Below, one piece after another: positions 56,624 through 64,000 of a stretch of 64,000 nt of DNA. Numbering within the stretch: position 1 is the first letter of the stretch; every line of letters begins with the position of its first letter. Origin of the DNA: an uncultured Planctomyces sp. (GTDB lineage: Bacteria; Planctomycetota; Planctomycetia; Planctomycetales; Planctomycetaceae); NCBI GenBank assembly GCA_937904325.1, contig CALGTK010000187.1:1-64000 (forward strand), given 5' to 3'. Below the pieces are notes generated by a model that saw only the letters and a list, made by a program, of their open reading frames with translations, was not told the DNA's origin and ran no database searches. The translations under genes and the position numbers were made by a program.

Positions 56624-58006
56624 ATGAGCGATTTCCAACGACAACCTGTTCTGCAAGTCTCTCGCCGTGAACTTCTCAGCACGGTCGGCGGTGGTTTCGG
56701 TGCGCTGGGACTGGCTGGCCTTTTGCAGAACGCGGCGCCCGCAGCCAACCAGCTTTCGCACTTTGCTCCGCGAGCGAAACGAGCGATCTTCCTCTTCATG
56801 AGCGGAGGACCATCTCAGGTCGACACGTTCGATCCGAAGCCGTTGCTCAAAAAGCTCGAAGGCAAAAAACCACCCGGTGCCGACATTCGCACGGCCTCGC
56901 CAACGGCCGGACTGATGCCGTCGACCGTTCGGTTTTTTCCGTCGGGGCAGTCGGGAATTCCGGTTTCGGAGCATCTTCAGAAGACGGCTCGGCACATCGA
57001 CGACATGGCGATCATCCGGTCGATGCATACCGACTTTCCAAATCATGCGCCGGCGCTATGCATGATGAATCTGGGAGTGTTGACTCCGACTCGCCCGAGT
57101 CTCGGTTCATGGGTGTCGTACGGGTTGGGTACTGAGAACGACAACCTGCCCGGCTACATCGCGCTTTGTCCAGGTAAGCCGGTCGTTGGCCCAAAACTTT
57201 GGGGAGCGGCATTCCTGCCAGGCAGGCACCAGGCCACGCATATCAACAATTCGGATCTGACTCCGGCAAAGATGATCCCGCATTTGAAGAACGATTTTCT
57301 CGCGAGAGACGAACAGCGAGAGCAACTCGACCTGATTAAGAGACTGAATCGCGAGCATCAGAAACTTCGTCCGGGGGACGACTCGCTGGAAACGCGCATT
57401 CGATCGATGGAGTTGGCCTATCGAATGCAATTTGAAGCGTTAGACACTTTTGACATCGCGACGGAAACCAGGGAAACTCAGGCCGCCTACGGTAAAAGTC
57501 AGTTCTCAAAAGCGTGTCTACTGGCAAGACGGCTCAGCGAGAAAGGTGTCCGCTTTGTCCAGGTTTACTACGGAAACCGCCAGCCTTGGGATACTCACAG
57601 CAAGCACAACGAGAAGAATGAAACGCTCTGCAAAGACATCGATCAACCGGTCGCTCAATTACTAACCGATCTGAAACAGCGAGGGCTGCTTGACGAAACG
57701 CTGGTCATCTGGGGCGGCGAATTTGGAAGAACGCCAACGTCACAAAGCGGCGACGGGCGAGACCATAACCCCAACGGCTTCACGATGTGGCTGGCTGGAG
57801 GCGGTATCAAAGGCGGGACGATTCACGGTGCATCTGACGACTTCGGCTTCACGGCGGTCGAAGACAAAGTCCACGTCCATGACCTCCATGCCACGATCCT
57901 GCACCAGTTCGGTCTCGACCACGAAAAGCTGACCTATCCATACAGCGGCCGCAACTTCCGCCTGACAGATGTTGAAGGCCGCATCATCCGCAACATTCTG
58001 GCGTAA
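56624..58006 (+). CDS. DUF1501 sulfatase-like protein with Tat signal
   Basis: A 460-residue protein beginning VSRRELLSTVGGGFGALGL, a clear twin-arginine signal. The DUF1501 alkaline-phosphatase-like fold shows RAIFLFMSGGPSQVDTFDPK, MHTDFPNHAPALCMMNLG, WGGEFGRTPTSQSGDGRDHN and AVEDKVHVHDLHATILHQ. The family lacks the sulfatase formylglycine motif. It is 6 bp after the PSD1 gene, the standard pair in planctomycetes; its biochemical role is not known. Confidence 0.88.
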   Translation: MSDFQRQPVLQVSRRELLSTVGGGFGALGLAGLLQNAAPAANQLSHFAPRAKRAIFLFMSGGPSQVDTFDPKPLLKKLEGKKPPGADIRTASPTAGLMPSTVRFFPSGQSGIPVSEHLQKTARHIDDMAIIRSMHTDFPNHAPALCMMNLGVLTPTRPSLGSWVSYGLGTENDNLPGYIALCPGKPVVGPKLWGAAFLPGRHQATHINNSDLTPAKMIPHLKNDFLARDEQREQLDLIKRLNREHQKLRPGDDSLETRIRSMELAYRMQFEALDTFDIATETRETQAAYGKSQFSKACLLARRLSEKGVRFVQVYYGNRQPWDTHSKHNEKNETLCKDIDQPVAQLLTDLKQRGLLDETLVIWGGEFGRTPTSQSGDGRDHNPNGFTMWLAGGGIKGGTIHGASDDFGFTAVEDKVHVHDLHATILHQFGLDHEKLTYPYSGRNFRLTDVEGRIIRNILA

Positions 58007-58069
58007 CGGCTCGGCAGAGAGCCAGCATCAAGGTACGGCCAACTGCGATTTCTCAAACGGAGGCACGGC

Positions 58070-59470
58070 TTGTTGTTCATTCAAATTGATACATGCATCA
58101 GGCGGCTCGCGGTCTTCAGTTGCCTGGCGATGTCTGCATTCTTGATGTTCCAACCGTTGGTTCGTGCCGAAGACAAAACGCCGAACATTCTATTTATCCT
58201 GATCGATGATCTGGGTTGGATGGACCTGGCTTGTCAGGGCAATAAGCTTGTCGAAACTCCCAATATCGACCGTCTCGCGACTCAGGGCATGCGGTTCACA
58301 GATGCTTACGCAGCCGCGCCGGTCTGCTCTCCCACCAGAGCGGCAATCCTGACGGGAAAATTTCCAGCAAGGCTTCGAATCACTAACCACTTGCCGGATC
58401 GACCAGCCTTTACGCCGCCAAAGGCGAAGCTAGGTCCGGCTGAAATGCTGGATCATCTTCCACTCGAACATGTCACGATTGCCGAACGTCTTAAAATAGC
58501 TGGTTATAAGACGGGATTCTTTGGCAAGTGGCACCTCAATAGTCGAGGAGCGACGCAGTTTTATCCTGAACATCAGGGTTTCGATCTGAACGTCGGAGGC
58601 TGTGCATTCGGAGGCCCTCCGACTTTTTTCGATCCATACCGAATTCCTACGATCCAAAACCGTCAAAAGGGCGAGTACTTGCCTGATCGCCTGGCCGATG
58701 AGGCGATCAGTTTTCTGCAGCAGAATCAGGATGAACGCTTCATGCTCTTCCTGTGGAATTACACGGTGCATTGGCCCATGGAAGCTCCGGAATCGTTGCT
58801 GGAAAAATACAAGGCGCGAACAGGCCCCGGTCTGAATGACACACGGTATGGCGCCATGATTGAAGCGATGGACTTGTCGATAGGCCGAGTTCTTGGGGCG
58901 CTCGATCGGCTGCAGCTTTCCACGGATACGCTCGTCGTTTTTACATCAGACAACGGAGGCTTCGGAGGAGTCGCCGATAATCGGCCCTTACGAGCGGCAA
59001 AAGGGCATCTCTACGAAGGTGGCATTCGAGTTCCGTTGATCATTCGTTGGCCGGGAGTCATCAAACCAGAATCGATCAGCGACACACCGGTCATCAGCAC
59101 CGACTTCTACGCAACAATTGTGAATGCAGCAAGACTTATTCTAGCCGACAATGAATCGCCAGACGGTGAAAGTCTCTTGCCGATTCTGCGTGGCGATGGC
59201 TCATTGAAACGCGAGGCGATTTTCTTTCACTTTCCGAACTACGCCTGGCATCGCTCGAATCGTCTCGGCAGTGCCGTTCGAGCCAGAGATTACAAGCTCA
59301 TTGAGAGGTTTGATGATGGTTCGGTGGAGTTGTTCAATCTGAAGAATGACCTTAGCGAACGGCATAACCTTGCCGATGCACAACCCGAACGAGTTGCCAG
59401 TCTGAAAAAGCAACTCGTTGATTTTCGAAGACGTACAAACGCCGCGATGCCAGTCCCGGTTGAAAGGTAG
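58070..59470 (+). CDS. Secreted arylsulfatase-like sulfatase
   Basis: A 466-residue protein with a signal peptide (~1-33). The type I sulfatase signature is C-S-P-T-R at Cys86 (APVCSPTRAAILTGKFPAR), the formylglycine site. Metal residues in LIDDLGW (Asp46-47) and FTSDNGGFGG, and substrate-region motif GYKTGFFGKWHL. Start codon TTG 58070 with GGAGG 7 bp upstream, which fixes the start. It follows DUF1501 by 63 bp and may share its transcript. A sulfatase maturation enzyme is not in the window. Confidence 0.9.
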   Translation: MLFIQIDTCIRRLAVFSCLAMSAFLMFQPLVRAEDKTPNILFILIDDLGWMDLACQGNKLVETPNIDRLATQGMRFTDAYAAAPVCSPTRAAILTGKFPARLRITNHLPDRPAFTPPKAKLGPAEMLDHLPLEHVTIAERLKIAGYKTGFFGKWHLNSRGATQFYPEHQGFDLNVGGCAFGGPPTFFDPYRIPTIQNRQKGEYLPDRLADEAISFLQQNQDERFMLFLWNYTVHWPMEAPESLLEKYKARTGPGLNDTRYGAMIEAMDLSIGRVLGALDRLQLSTDTLVVFTSDNGGFGGVADNRPLRAAKGHLYEGGIRVPLIIRWPGVIKPESISDTPVISTDFYATIVNAARLILADNESPDGESLLPILRGDGSLKREAIFFHFPNYAWHRSNRLGSAVRARDYKLIERFDDGSVELFNLKNDLSERHNLADAQPERVASLKKQLVDFRRRTNAAMPVPVER

Positions 59471-59507
59471 CTTTGCGGTCGCCTGGACTGGATCTGCCTG
59501 GGAGCTT

Positions 59508-60839
59508 TTACCTGGGCTGCTTCGATGATGCCGCGGGAGTCAGCCGACGCCCGCTAATCTTGTGTCCTGTCTGATTTGTGCCAGAGTAGCTCGCTCCGTT
59601 TGCTGCCAGAGCGACTCGGTCAATCCAGTAGCCTCCGGGTGCTTTGGGATCCTTCCACTTCATGAGAAGTTCGCTTCCCGTTAGCTCCCATTTTGCTTCG
59701 CCTTTGGTTCCAGTGATCTCACCAGTCGACTCGAAGAAAATATCATAGTGATCACCGTCCCCAACCGAGTGATCCCAGCGACCGACCAGTGGTGAGAATC
59801 CAAGCGGTGCTGTCGTTTCTGATTCGCGGACCAGTGGCTCACCGACTTTCGGCCAGCCATCGTCGGCCCATTCCAGCGTTCGAAGCTGCAGGATGCGTCC
59901 CTCCTCTGGAGTTTTCGCATCAATCACGTGGTAGACCAGCCAGTCGCCATCGTTTGTTTGAAGCACGCTGTTGTGGCCAGGGCCTCGCCAGCGTTCGTCG
60001 CCCATCAGCAGTAAAGTGCCGCCACCTTCTGACAACCGCTTACCAGCCTTATCCAGGTATGGGCCAAGTGGTGAATCCGCTCGACCGACCATCACCTTGT
60101 ATGTGCTGTTTTCGTGAGCGCAACAGAAGTCCCATGATGAAAACAGGAAGTACGAATCTTCGTGCCTGATCACGAAAGCCGCTTCAATCGAAGTAGGGGC
60201 AACATCACGACGACTCGCCACGGCGACGGTCTTCGGCTGAGACGTTGCAAACTTTCCAGTTGCAGAGTTCAGCTCTGCGGCTTTGATTCCGGTCCAATAA
60301 GAACCCCAATAAAGGTATGCTCGCCCGTCGCGGTCAGCCAGCATCGCGGGATCAATTGCGTTGTAGTCGTTCTTCTCGGGGAACGACTCGACGACAAGGC
60401 CATGGTCCTTCCACTTGTAGCCCGGATGCGAAGCGTCAAGAGTCGTATTCGTCGCCAATCCGATCACCGACCGCTGACTGCCAAACGTCGACACGCTGTA
60501 GTACAGCCAGTATCTGCCATTGGCATATTGAATTTCGGGAGCCCAGATCGAGTCGGCTCCGGGGATCAGTTCCAACGCCCACGCAGGAACAGCTTTGTCA
60601 AAAACGCGTCCGACCTTCTTCCACGCCTTGCGGTCAGTGCTGTGCCGAATCGAAATTCCTGCCCCGGTGGCAAAAACGTAAAATCCGGAACCGTCACGGG
60701 CCTGCACACACGCCGGATCGGGAGTTCCTTTCAACAGCCACTTCCGAAAGTCTGCCGCACTCTCCTGGGCAAATACCGACACATTTAGAGCAACGCTCAA
60801 GACCACTGTCTGGAACGCCGTAGCCGACTGATAATTCAT
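59508..60839 (-). CDS. Glycoside hydrolase family 43, arabinanase-like
   Basis: A 443-residue five-bladed propeller glycosidase with a signal peptide. The three expected acidic residues are visible: Asp41 in GTPDPACVQARDG, the pKa-modulating Asp in NAIDPAMLADRDGRAYLYWG, and the acid Glu in TSIEAAFVIRHEDSYFLF. WAPEIQYANGRYWLYYS and GPGHNSVLQTNDGDWLVYHV match endo-arabinanase-type GH43. It cuts alpha-1,5-arabinan or related glycans. ATG 60839 is chosen at the start of the signal peptide. It converges with the sulfatase, 37 bp between stops. Confidence 0.88.
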   Translation of the reverse strand: MNYQSATAFQTVVLSVALNVSVFAQESAADFRKWLLKGTPDPACVQARDGSGFYVFATGAGISIRHSTDRKAWKKVGRVFDKAVPAWALELIPGADSIWAPEIQYANGRYWLYYSVSTFGSQRSVIGLATNTTLDASHPGYKWKDHGLVVESFPEKNDYNAIDPAMLADRDGRAYLYWGSYWTGIKAAELNSATGKFATSQPKTVAVASRRDVAPTSIEAAFVIRHEDSYFLFSSWDFCCAHENSTYKVMVGRADSPLGPYLDKAGKRLSEGGGTLLLMGDERWRGPGHNSVLQTNDGDWLVYHVIDAKTPEEGRILQLRTLEWADDGWPKVGEPLVRESETTAPLGFSPLVGRWDHSVGDGDHYDIFFESTGEITGTKGEAKWELTGSELLMKWKDPKAPGGYWIDRVALAANGASYSGTNQTGHKISGRRLTPAASSKQPR

Positions 60840-61477
60840 CGTGGTGCCTTTCAATGATCGACTCACGCGTGGACCGTCCTACCCACTCGCATTGGATCAC
60901 AGTCGACATCGAAGTGCAAAGAACACTCTCGCTACAGTTTAGTCTTAAGCTCACGCTTGTCGTGAATTGAGTCGTATAGCACTGCACGAAATTCCGAGGA
61001 GCATTGCGCCGGATGCCGAGGCCGTTATGATCGCGACCCAATGGGAACTCTTCTACGTTGCACATCGGTACTCAGGAATTCCGGCGCTGCCGCTTTTCGC
61101 AGAACAGTTTTGTTGCAGAGAAACCTTTGCGATCTGCAACTGACAGGTCACAACCGGGCGATGTTGCCGGTACGTGCAGGTAAAGTTGGTTCCAGAAGAA
61201 TTCCGTGACATAGCGATTCCAGTCGCGGCGGAAGCGCTTACTAAGTTCCAGAGTACCTTCGGACAGTTCAGCTTGAACAAGGCCGGACGAGCGCAAGGCT
61301 CTACGCGCCGTCTCTGTCATCTTTTCAACCGCTAACAGCCGTATTATCTGCCGGCTTTGAGAATACTGCTCCGAAGAAAATATGCTCGTTATCGTTGCCA
61401 GCAATGCAATTCGCTTGCGGATCACGACTGTTTCGATCCGTTAGTCGTGCCGGACAGATCCTGCTAAAATCACTCGA
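60840..61477. other. 638-bp region with one doubtful ORF
   Basis: It contains the promoter of the GH43 gene and that of lepA copy 2. The only longer frame is 61072-61425 on the minus strand (117 codons), beginning MIRKRIALLATITSIF. It has no family pattern, so I do not call it a gene with confidence. Confidence 0.45.
61072..61425 (-). CDS. Doubtful small ORF
   Basis: A 117-codon open frame, Arg/Ser-rich, with a weak hydrophobic N-terminal stretch. No domain, no close ribosome-binding site seen and no operon partner. It may be a chance ORF in the region between GH43 and lepA. Confidence 0.2.
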   Translation of the reverse strand: MIRKRIALLATITSIFSSEQYSQSRQIIRLLAVEKMTETARRALRSSGLVQAELSEGTLELSKRFRRDWNRYVTEFFWNQLYLHVPATSPGCDLSVADRKGFSATKLFCEKRQRRNS

Positions 61478-63274
61478 ATGAAACACATTCGAAATTTCTG
61501 CATCATTGCTCACATTGATCATGGTAAGTCGACGCTGGCCGACCGGCTGATTCAAACCTGCGGTGGCGTCACGCAACGCGATCTGCACGAACAAATGCTC
61601 GATTCGATGGACATCGAGCGTGAGCGGGGCATCACAATCAAGAGCAACACGGTTACGCTCGATTATCGACACACGGATGGGAACGACTATCTGTTGAATC
61701 TGATCGACACGCCTGGGCACGTAGATTTTTCACACGAAGTGCGGCGGTCTTTGATGGCGTGTGAAGGAGCGTTGATCATTGTTGACGCGTCTCAGGGAGT
61801 GGAGGCTCAAACCGTTGCCAATCTCTATCTTGCCCTGGAACATAACCTGACGCTTCTTCCGGTGATCAACAAAATCGATCTCCCGTCTGCCGACATCGAC
61901 CGTGCGCAAGAGGCAATCGATGCCGAGTTAGGGCTCGATCCGTTTGAGGCGATTCCAATTTCTGCAAAGAACGGAATCGGAATAGAAGACGTGCTGGTCG
62001 GCATCGTCGAGAAACTGCCGGAACCAGAGGGCGATTCCGATGCGCCGCTTCAGGCACTCGTGTTTGACGCCCACTTTGATACGTTCCGAGGAGTGATTCT
62101 GCAGTGTCGTGTGATGCAGGGCACGCTCAAACCTCGCGATACGATCCATTTTATGCACGGCGGTCGGGACTTCACGGTGGACGAGGTCGGCTACAACCAG
62201 ATGAAGCCCAATCCAAGTAAACAGCTCAGCGCTGGTGAAGTCGGGTATGTTGTCGCCGGAGTGAAGAGTGTCCAGGACATCGAGATCGGCGATACGATCA
62301 CGCATTTGAATCGTCAGGCCGAAGAGCCGATTCCCGGATACGAAGAAGCCAGGCAAGTTGTCTTTTCTTCCATCTATCCCATGGACACTGGCGATTACGT
62401 CGAGCTGGCAAAGGCACTGGACAAACTCGCCATCAACGATGCCGCGCTCACATTCGAAAAAGACAGCTCGGCCGCGCTGGGCTTTGGCTTTCGATGTGGG
62501 TTTCTCGGGCTACTTCACCTGGACGTGATTCAGGAGCGATTGCGACGGGAGTTTGATATTGGTCTGGTCATCTCGGCGCCGTCGGTGAAGTACAACCTGG
62601 CCCTGAGAGATGGATCGACTATCGAGGTTGACAATCCAAGTTACTGGCCCGACCCCACGCAGATTGAATCATGCAGCGAGCCGTATATCAAAGCGTCAAT
62701 CCTGACTCCCGAAGCGTACGTCGGACCAGTCATGGAACTGTGCCGGGACCATCGCTCGGAAAGCCAGACAATGAATTATCTCTCGGCCGACCGGATTGAA
62801 GTTATCAGTGTGATGCCGCTTGGCGAAGTGCTGTTCGATTTTTACGGCAAGCTGAAAATGCTGACCCGAGGGTACGGGTCGTTTGACTACGAACCGATCG
62901 AGTATCGAAACACGGATATCGTCAAGGTCGACATCCTGGTCAACAAGGAGCCGGTGGACACGCTTTCGTACCTCGTTCATCGTGAAAAGGCGCGACCTCG
63001 GGCATTGCACTACTGCGAACGGCTTGCCGAAGAAATCCCGCGGCACCAGTTTAAGATCCCGGTTCAGGGCGCCATCGGCGGAGAAATTATCGCAAGAACA
63101 ACGATCGCGCCATTCCGAAAAGACGTGACCGAAAAGCTGTACGGCGGCGACGTGACACGAAAGAAGAAGCTGCTTGAGAAACAGAAGAAGGGTAAGGCGA
63201 AAATGAAGCAGTTCGGCAGCGTGAACATCCCGCAGAAAGCCTTCGTCTCAGTTCTTCGCGCCGAGAAGGATTAA
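61478..63274 (+). CDS. lepA: Elongation factor 4 (LepA), second copy
   Basis: A 598-residue translational GTPase: AHIDHGKSTLADRL (G1), RERGIT (G2), DTPGHVDFSHE (G3), NKIDLP (G4), SAKNG (G5), ALGFGFRCGFLGLLHLDV, and C-terminus YGGDVTRKKKLLEKQKKGKA. It is clearly different from the copy at 46740: its N-terminus (MKHIRNFCIIAHIDHGKST) is nearer to E. coli LepA, whereas its C-terminal region (KIPVQGAIGGEIIARTTIAP) is more divergent. The role of two copies in one cell is not known. Confidence 0.93.
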   Translation: MKHIRNFCIIAHIDHGKSTLADRLIQTCGGVTQRDLHEQMLDSMDIERERGITIKSNTVTLDYRHTDGNDYLLNLIDTPGHVDFSHEVRRSLMACEGALIIVDASQGVEAQTVANLYLALEHNLTLLPVINKIDLPSADIDRAQEAIDAELGLDPFEAIPISAKNGIGIEDVLVGIVEKLPEPEGDSDAPLQALVFDAHFDTFRGVILQCRVMQGTLKPRDTIHFMHGGRDFTVDEVGYNQMKPNPSKQLSAGEVGYVVAGVKSVQDIEIGDTITHLNRQAEEPIPGYEEARQVVFSSIYPMDTGDYVELAKALDKLAINDAALTFEKDSSAALGFGFRCGFLGLLHLDVIQERLRREFDIGLVISAPSVKYNLALRDGSTIEVDNPSYWPDPTQIESCSEPYIKASILTPEAYVGPVMELCRDHRSESQTMNYLSADRIEVISVMPLGEVLFDFYGKLKMLTRGYGSFDYEPIEYRNTDIVKVDILVNKEPVDTLSYLVHREKARPRALHYCERLAEEIPRHQFKIPVQGAIGGEIIARTTIAPFRKDVTEKLYGGDVTRKKKLLEKQKKGKAKMKQFGSVNIPQKAFVSVLRAEKD

Positions 63275-63328
63275 CGGTGTAAGTGGTCTTAATGTTGTGG
63301 CGATTGGTCGCAATCAAACTGAAACACC

Positions 63329-64000
63329 TCACTCGCCCAGCTCGTTGAGCAGCTGATTGTCCGACGGGTAGGGGTGCCCTTTGTGCTGGCGGAAGGCTTC
63401 TCCGTATTTGACGCCCAGTTCCAGGCCGCGGTGAGCGCTCCATCGTTCGCAACTGTTGAGGTATTCGTCGATGCCGTGCTGCTTGAGCAGCCAGTCTCGC
63501 TGGCTGGCGTGACAAGCGAGCATCTGCTGCTTCAGCTCGAACGTCGTTGAAATGTCGATGATGAATTCCGGTTCGACTCGTTGTCCGAACCAGTCGGTGC
63601 CTTCGATCGGGTCGACATAGTAGAGATGCGGAATTTTGTCGAGTGGCGGCGCCTGTGCTGAGTCGTGAGTTTCGTAGTTCGGAATCGGAGCGTTGAAACA
63701 CGCATCGCGGACAAGCAGGCTCGTGAATTCATGATCGGGCATGTAGTCGACGGGCGGAGCTGTCAGCACGATGTCTGGTCGACTTTTTCGCAAGGCCTCG
63801 GTCACTCGGCGACGGGAGTCGTTGTCGAAGCAGATACTGAGATCACGAAATTCCAGACAGTCGTAGTCGGCTCCGAGCAGGTTGGCGGCGGCGAGCGCTT
63901 CTGCTCGTCGCATTTGAGCGATCTCTTCTGATGCGAGTTCCGCGCTGCCACAGTCACCGGGCGTCATCGTCATGATCGTAACGTGACACCCCTTCCGTTT
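63329..64000 (-). CDS. PIG-L/LmbE-family deacetylase, 5' end outside window
   Basis: The frame runs off the window end: upstream of the internal ATG at 63973 it continues open with KGCHVTIMTMTPGDCGS, which is the second strand of the LmbE/PIG-L fold. The missing N-terminus should carry the HPDD zinc motif. SRPDIVLTAPPVDYMPDHEF (PHDH-like) contains the later zinc-binding His. The family removes acetyl groups from N-acetylglucosaminyl compounds. Partial gene; the C-terminus is complete. Confidence 0.82.
   Translation of the reverse strand, partial: KRKGCHVTIMTMTPGDCGSAELASEEIAQMRRAEALAAANLLGADYDCLEFRDLSICFDNDSRRRVTEALRKSRPDIVLTAPPVDYMPDHEFTSLLVRDACFNAPIPNYETHDSAQAPPLDKIPHLYYVDPIEGTDWFGQRVEPEFIIDISTTFELKQQMLACHASQRDWLLKQHGIDEYLNSCERWSAHRGLELGVKYGEAFRQHKGHPYPSDNQLLNELGE

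Noticed and set aside
1-64000. CRISPR arrays, prophage, restriction-modification or toxin-antitoxin genes
   Set aside because: No repeat-spacer pattern, integrase, methylase-nuclease pair or toxin-antitoxin pair was found. The two methyltransferases lack DNA-methylase motifs.

Overview
This 64 kb window looks like chromosomal DNA of a planctomycete (class Planctomycetia). The signs are a PSD1/DUF1549/DUF1553 cytochrome-like protein followed by a DUF1501 protein, two secreted formylglycine sulfatases, a DUF1559 pseudopilin-type gene, MJ0042-like zinc-ribbon and FHA proteins, a hopanoid-type squalene synthase gene (hpnC), two divergent lepA genes, and many small secreted or lipoprotein genes of unknown function. 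Genus assignment is not possible from the sequence alone. No rRNA, tRNA or CRISPR array was seen.

Layout. 0-0.4 kb: a shattered IS630-type transposase. 0.9-5.4 kb: small membrane proteins, threonine synthase, a transglutaminase-like protein and a GRAM-like protein. 5.4-11.2 kb: a co-directional efflux locus with a Cys-rich secreted protein, an FtsX/MacB permease, a Cys-containing lipoprotein, a HlyD-type adaptor, an ABC ATPase and a second permease. 11.2-25.4 kb: sulfatase, NDH-2 fused to a cyclic-nucleotide-binding domain, RodA, a TIM-barrel isomerase, RlmN, PhoD-like phosphatase, an enolase with altered active-site residues, an unknown secreted protein and RsgA. 25.6-30.4 kb: an unknown soluble protein, two methyltransferases and, between them, two decayed genes (DUF1559 and a WD40-like protein). 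30.5-39.6 kb: a short PheT, an LRR lipoprotein, a receiver-like protein without its phosphoacceptor Asp plus an FHA protein, a secreted GH105-like fusion and an ABC-2 exporter. 39.6-44.7 kb (minus strand): XylR-type regulator, PQQ-like propeller, Gfo/Idh oxidoreductase, SlyX and HpnC. 45.0-52.9 kb: a WXG100-like small protein with a coiled-coil partner, PdxH, LepA copy 1, an ABC exporter, a DUF3467 protein convergent with an HU-like protein across a bidirectional terminator, and a redoxin. 53.3-60.8 kb: PSD1, DUF1501, sulfatase and a convergent GH43. 61.4-64 kb: LepA copy 2 and a PIG-L deacetylase cut by the window end.

How it fits together. Most of the window is housekeeping genes mixed with planctomycete secreted glycan-degradation genes (two sulfatases, GH43, GH105-like, PSD1/DUF1501, XylR-type regulator, Gfo/Idh), consistent with growth on complex, possibly sulfated polysaccharides. 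The candidates most worth following as less-described biology are the Cys-rich efflux locus, the receiver-like/zinc-ribbon plus FHA pair, the WXG100-like pair, the altered enolase, and the NDH-2/cyclic-nucleotide fusion. I see no clear defence system or mobile island.
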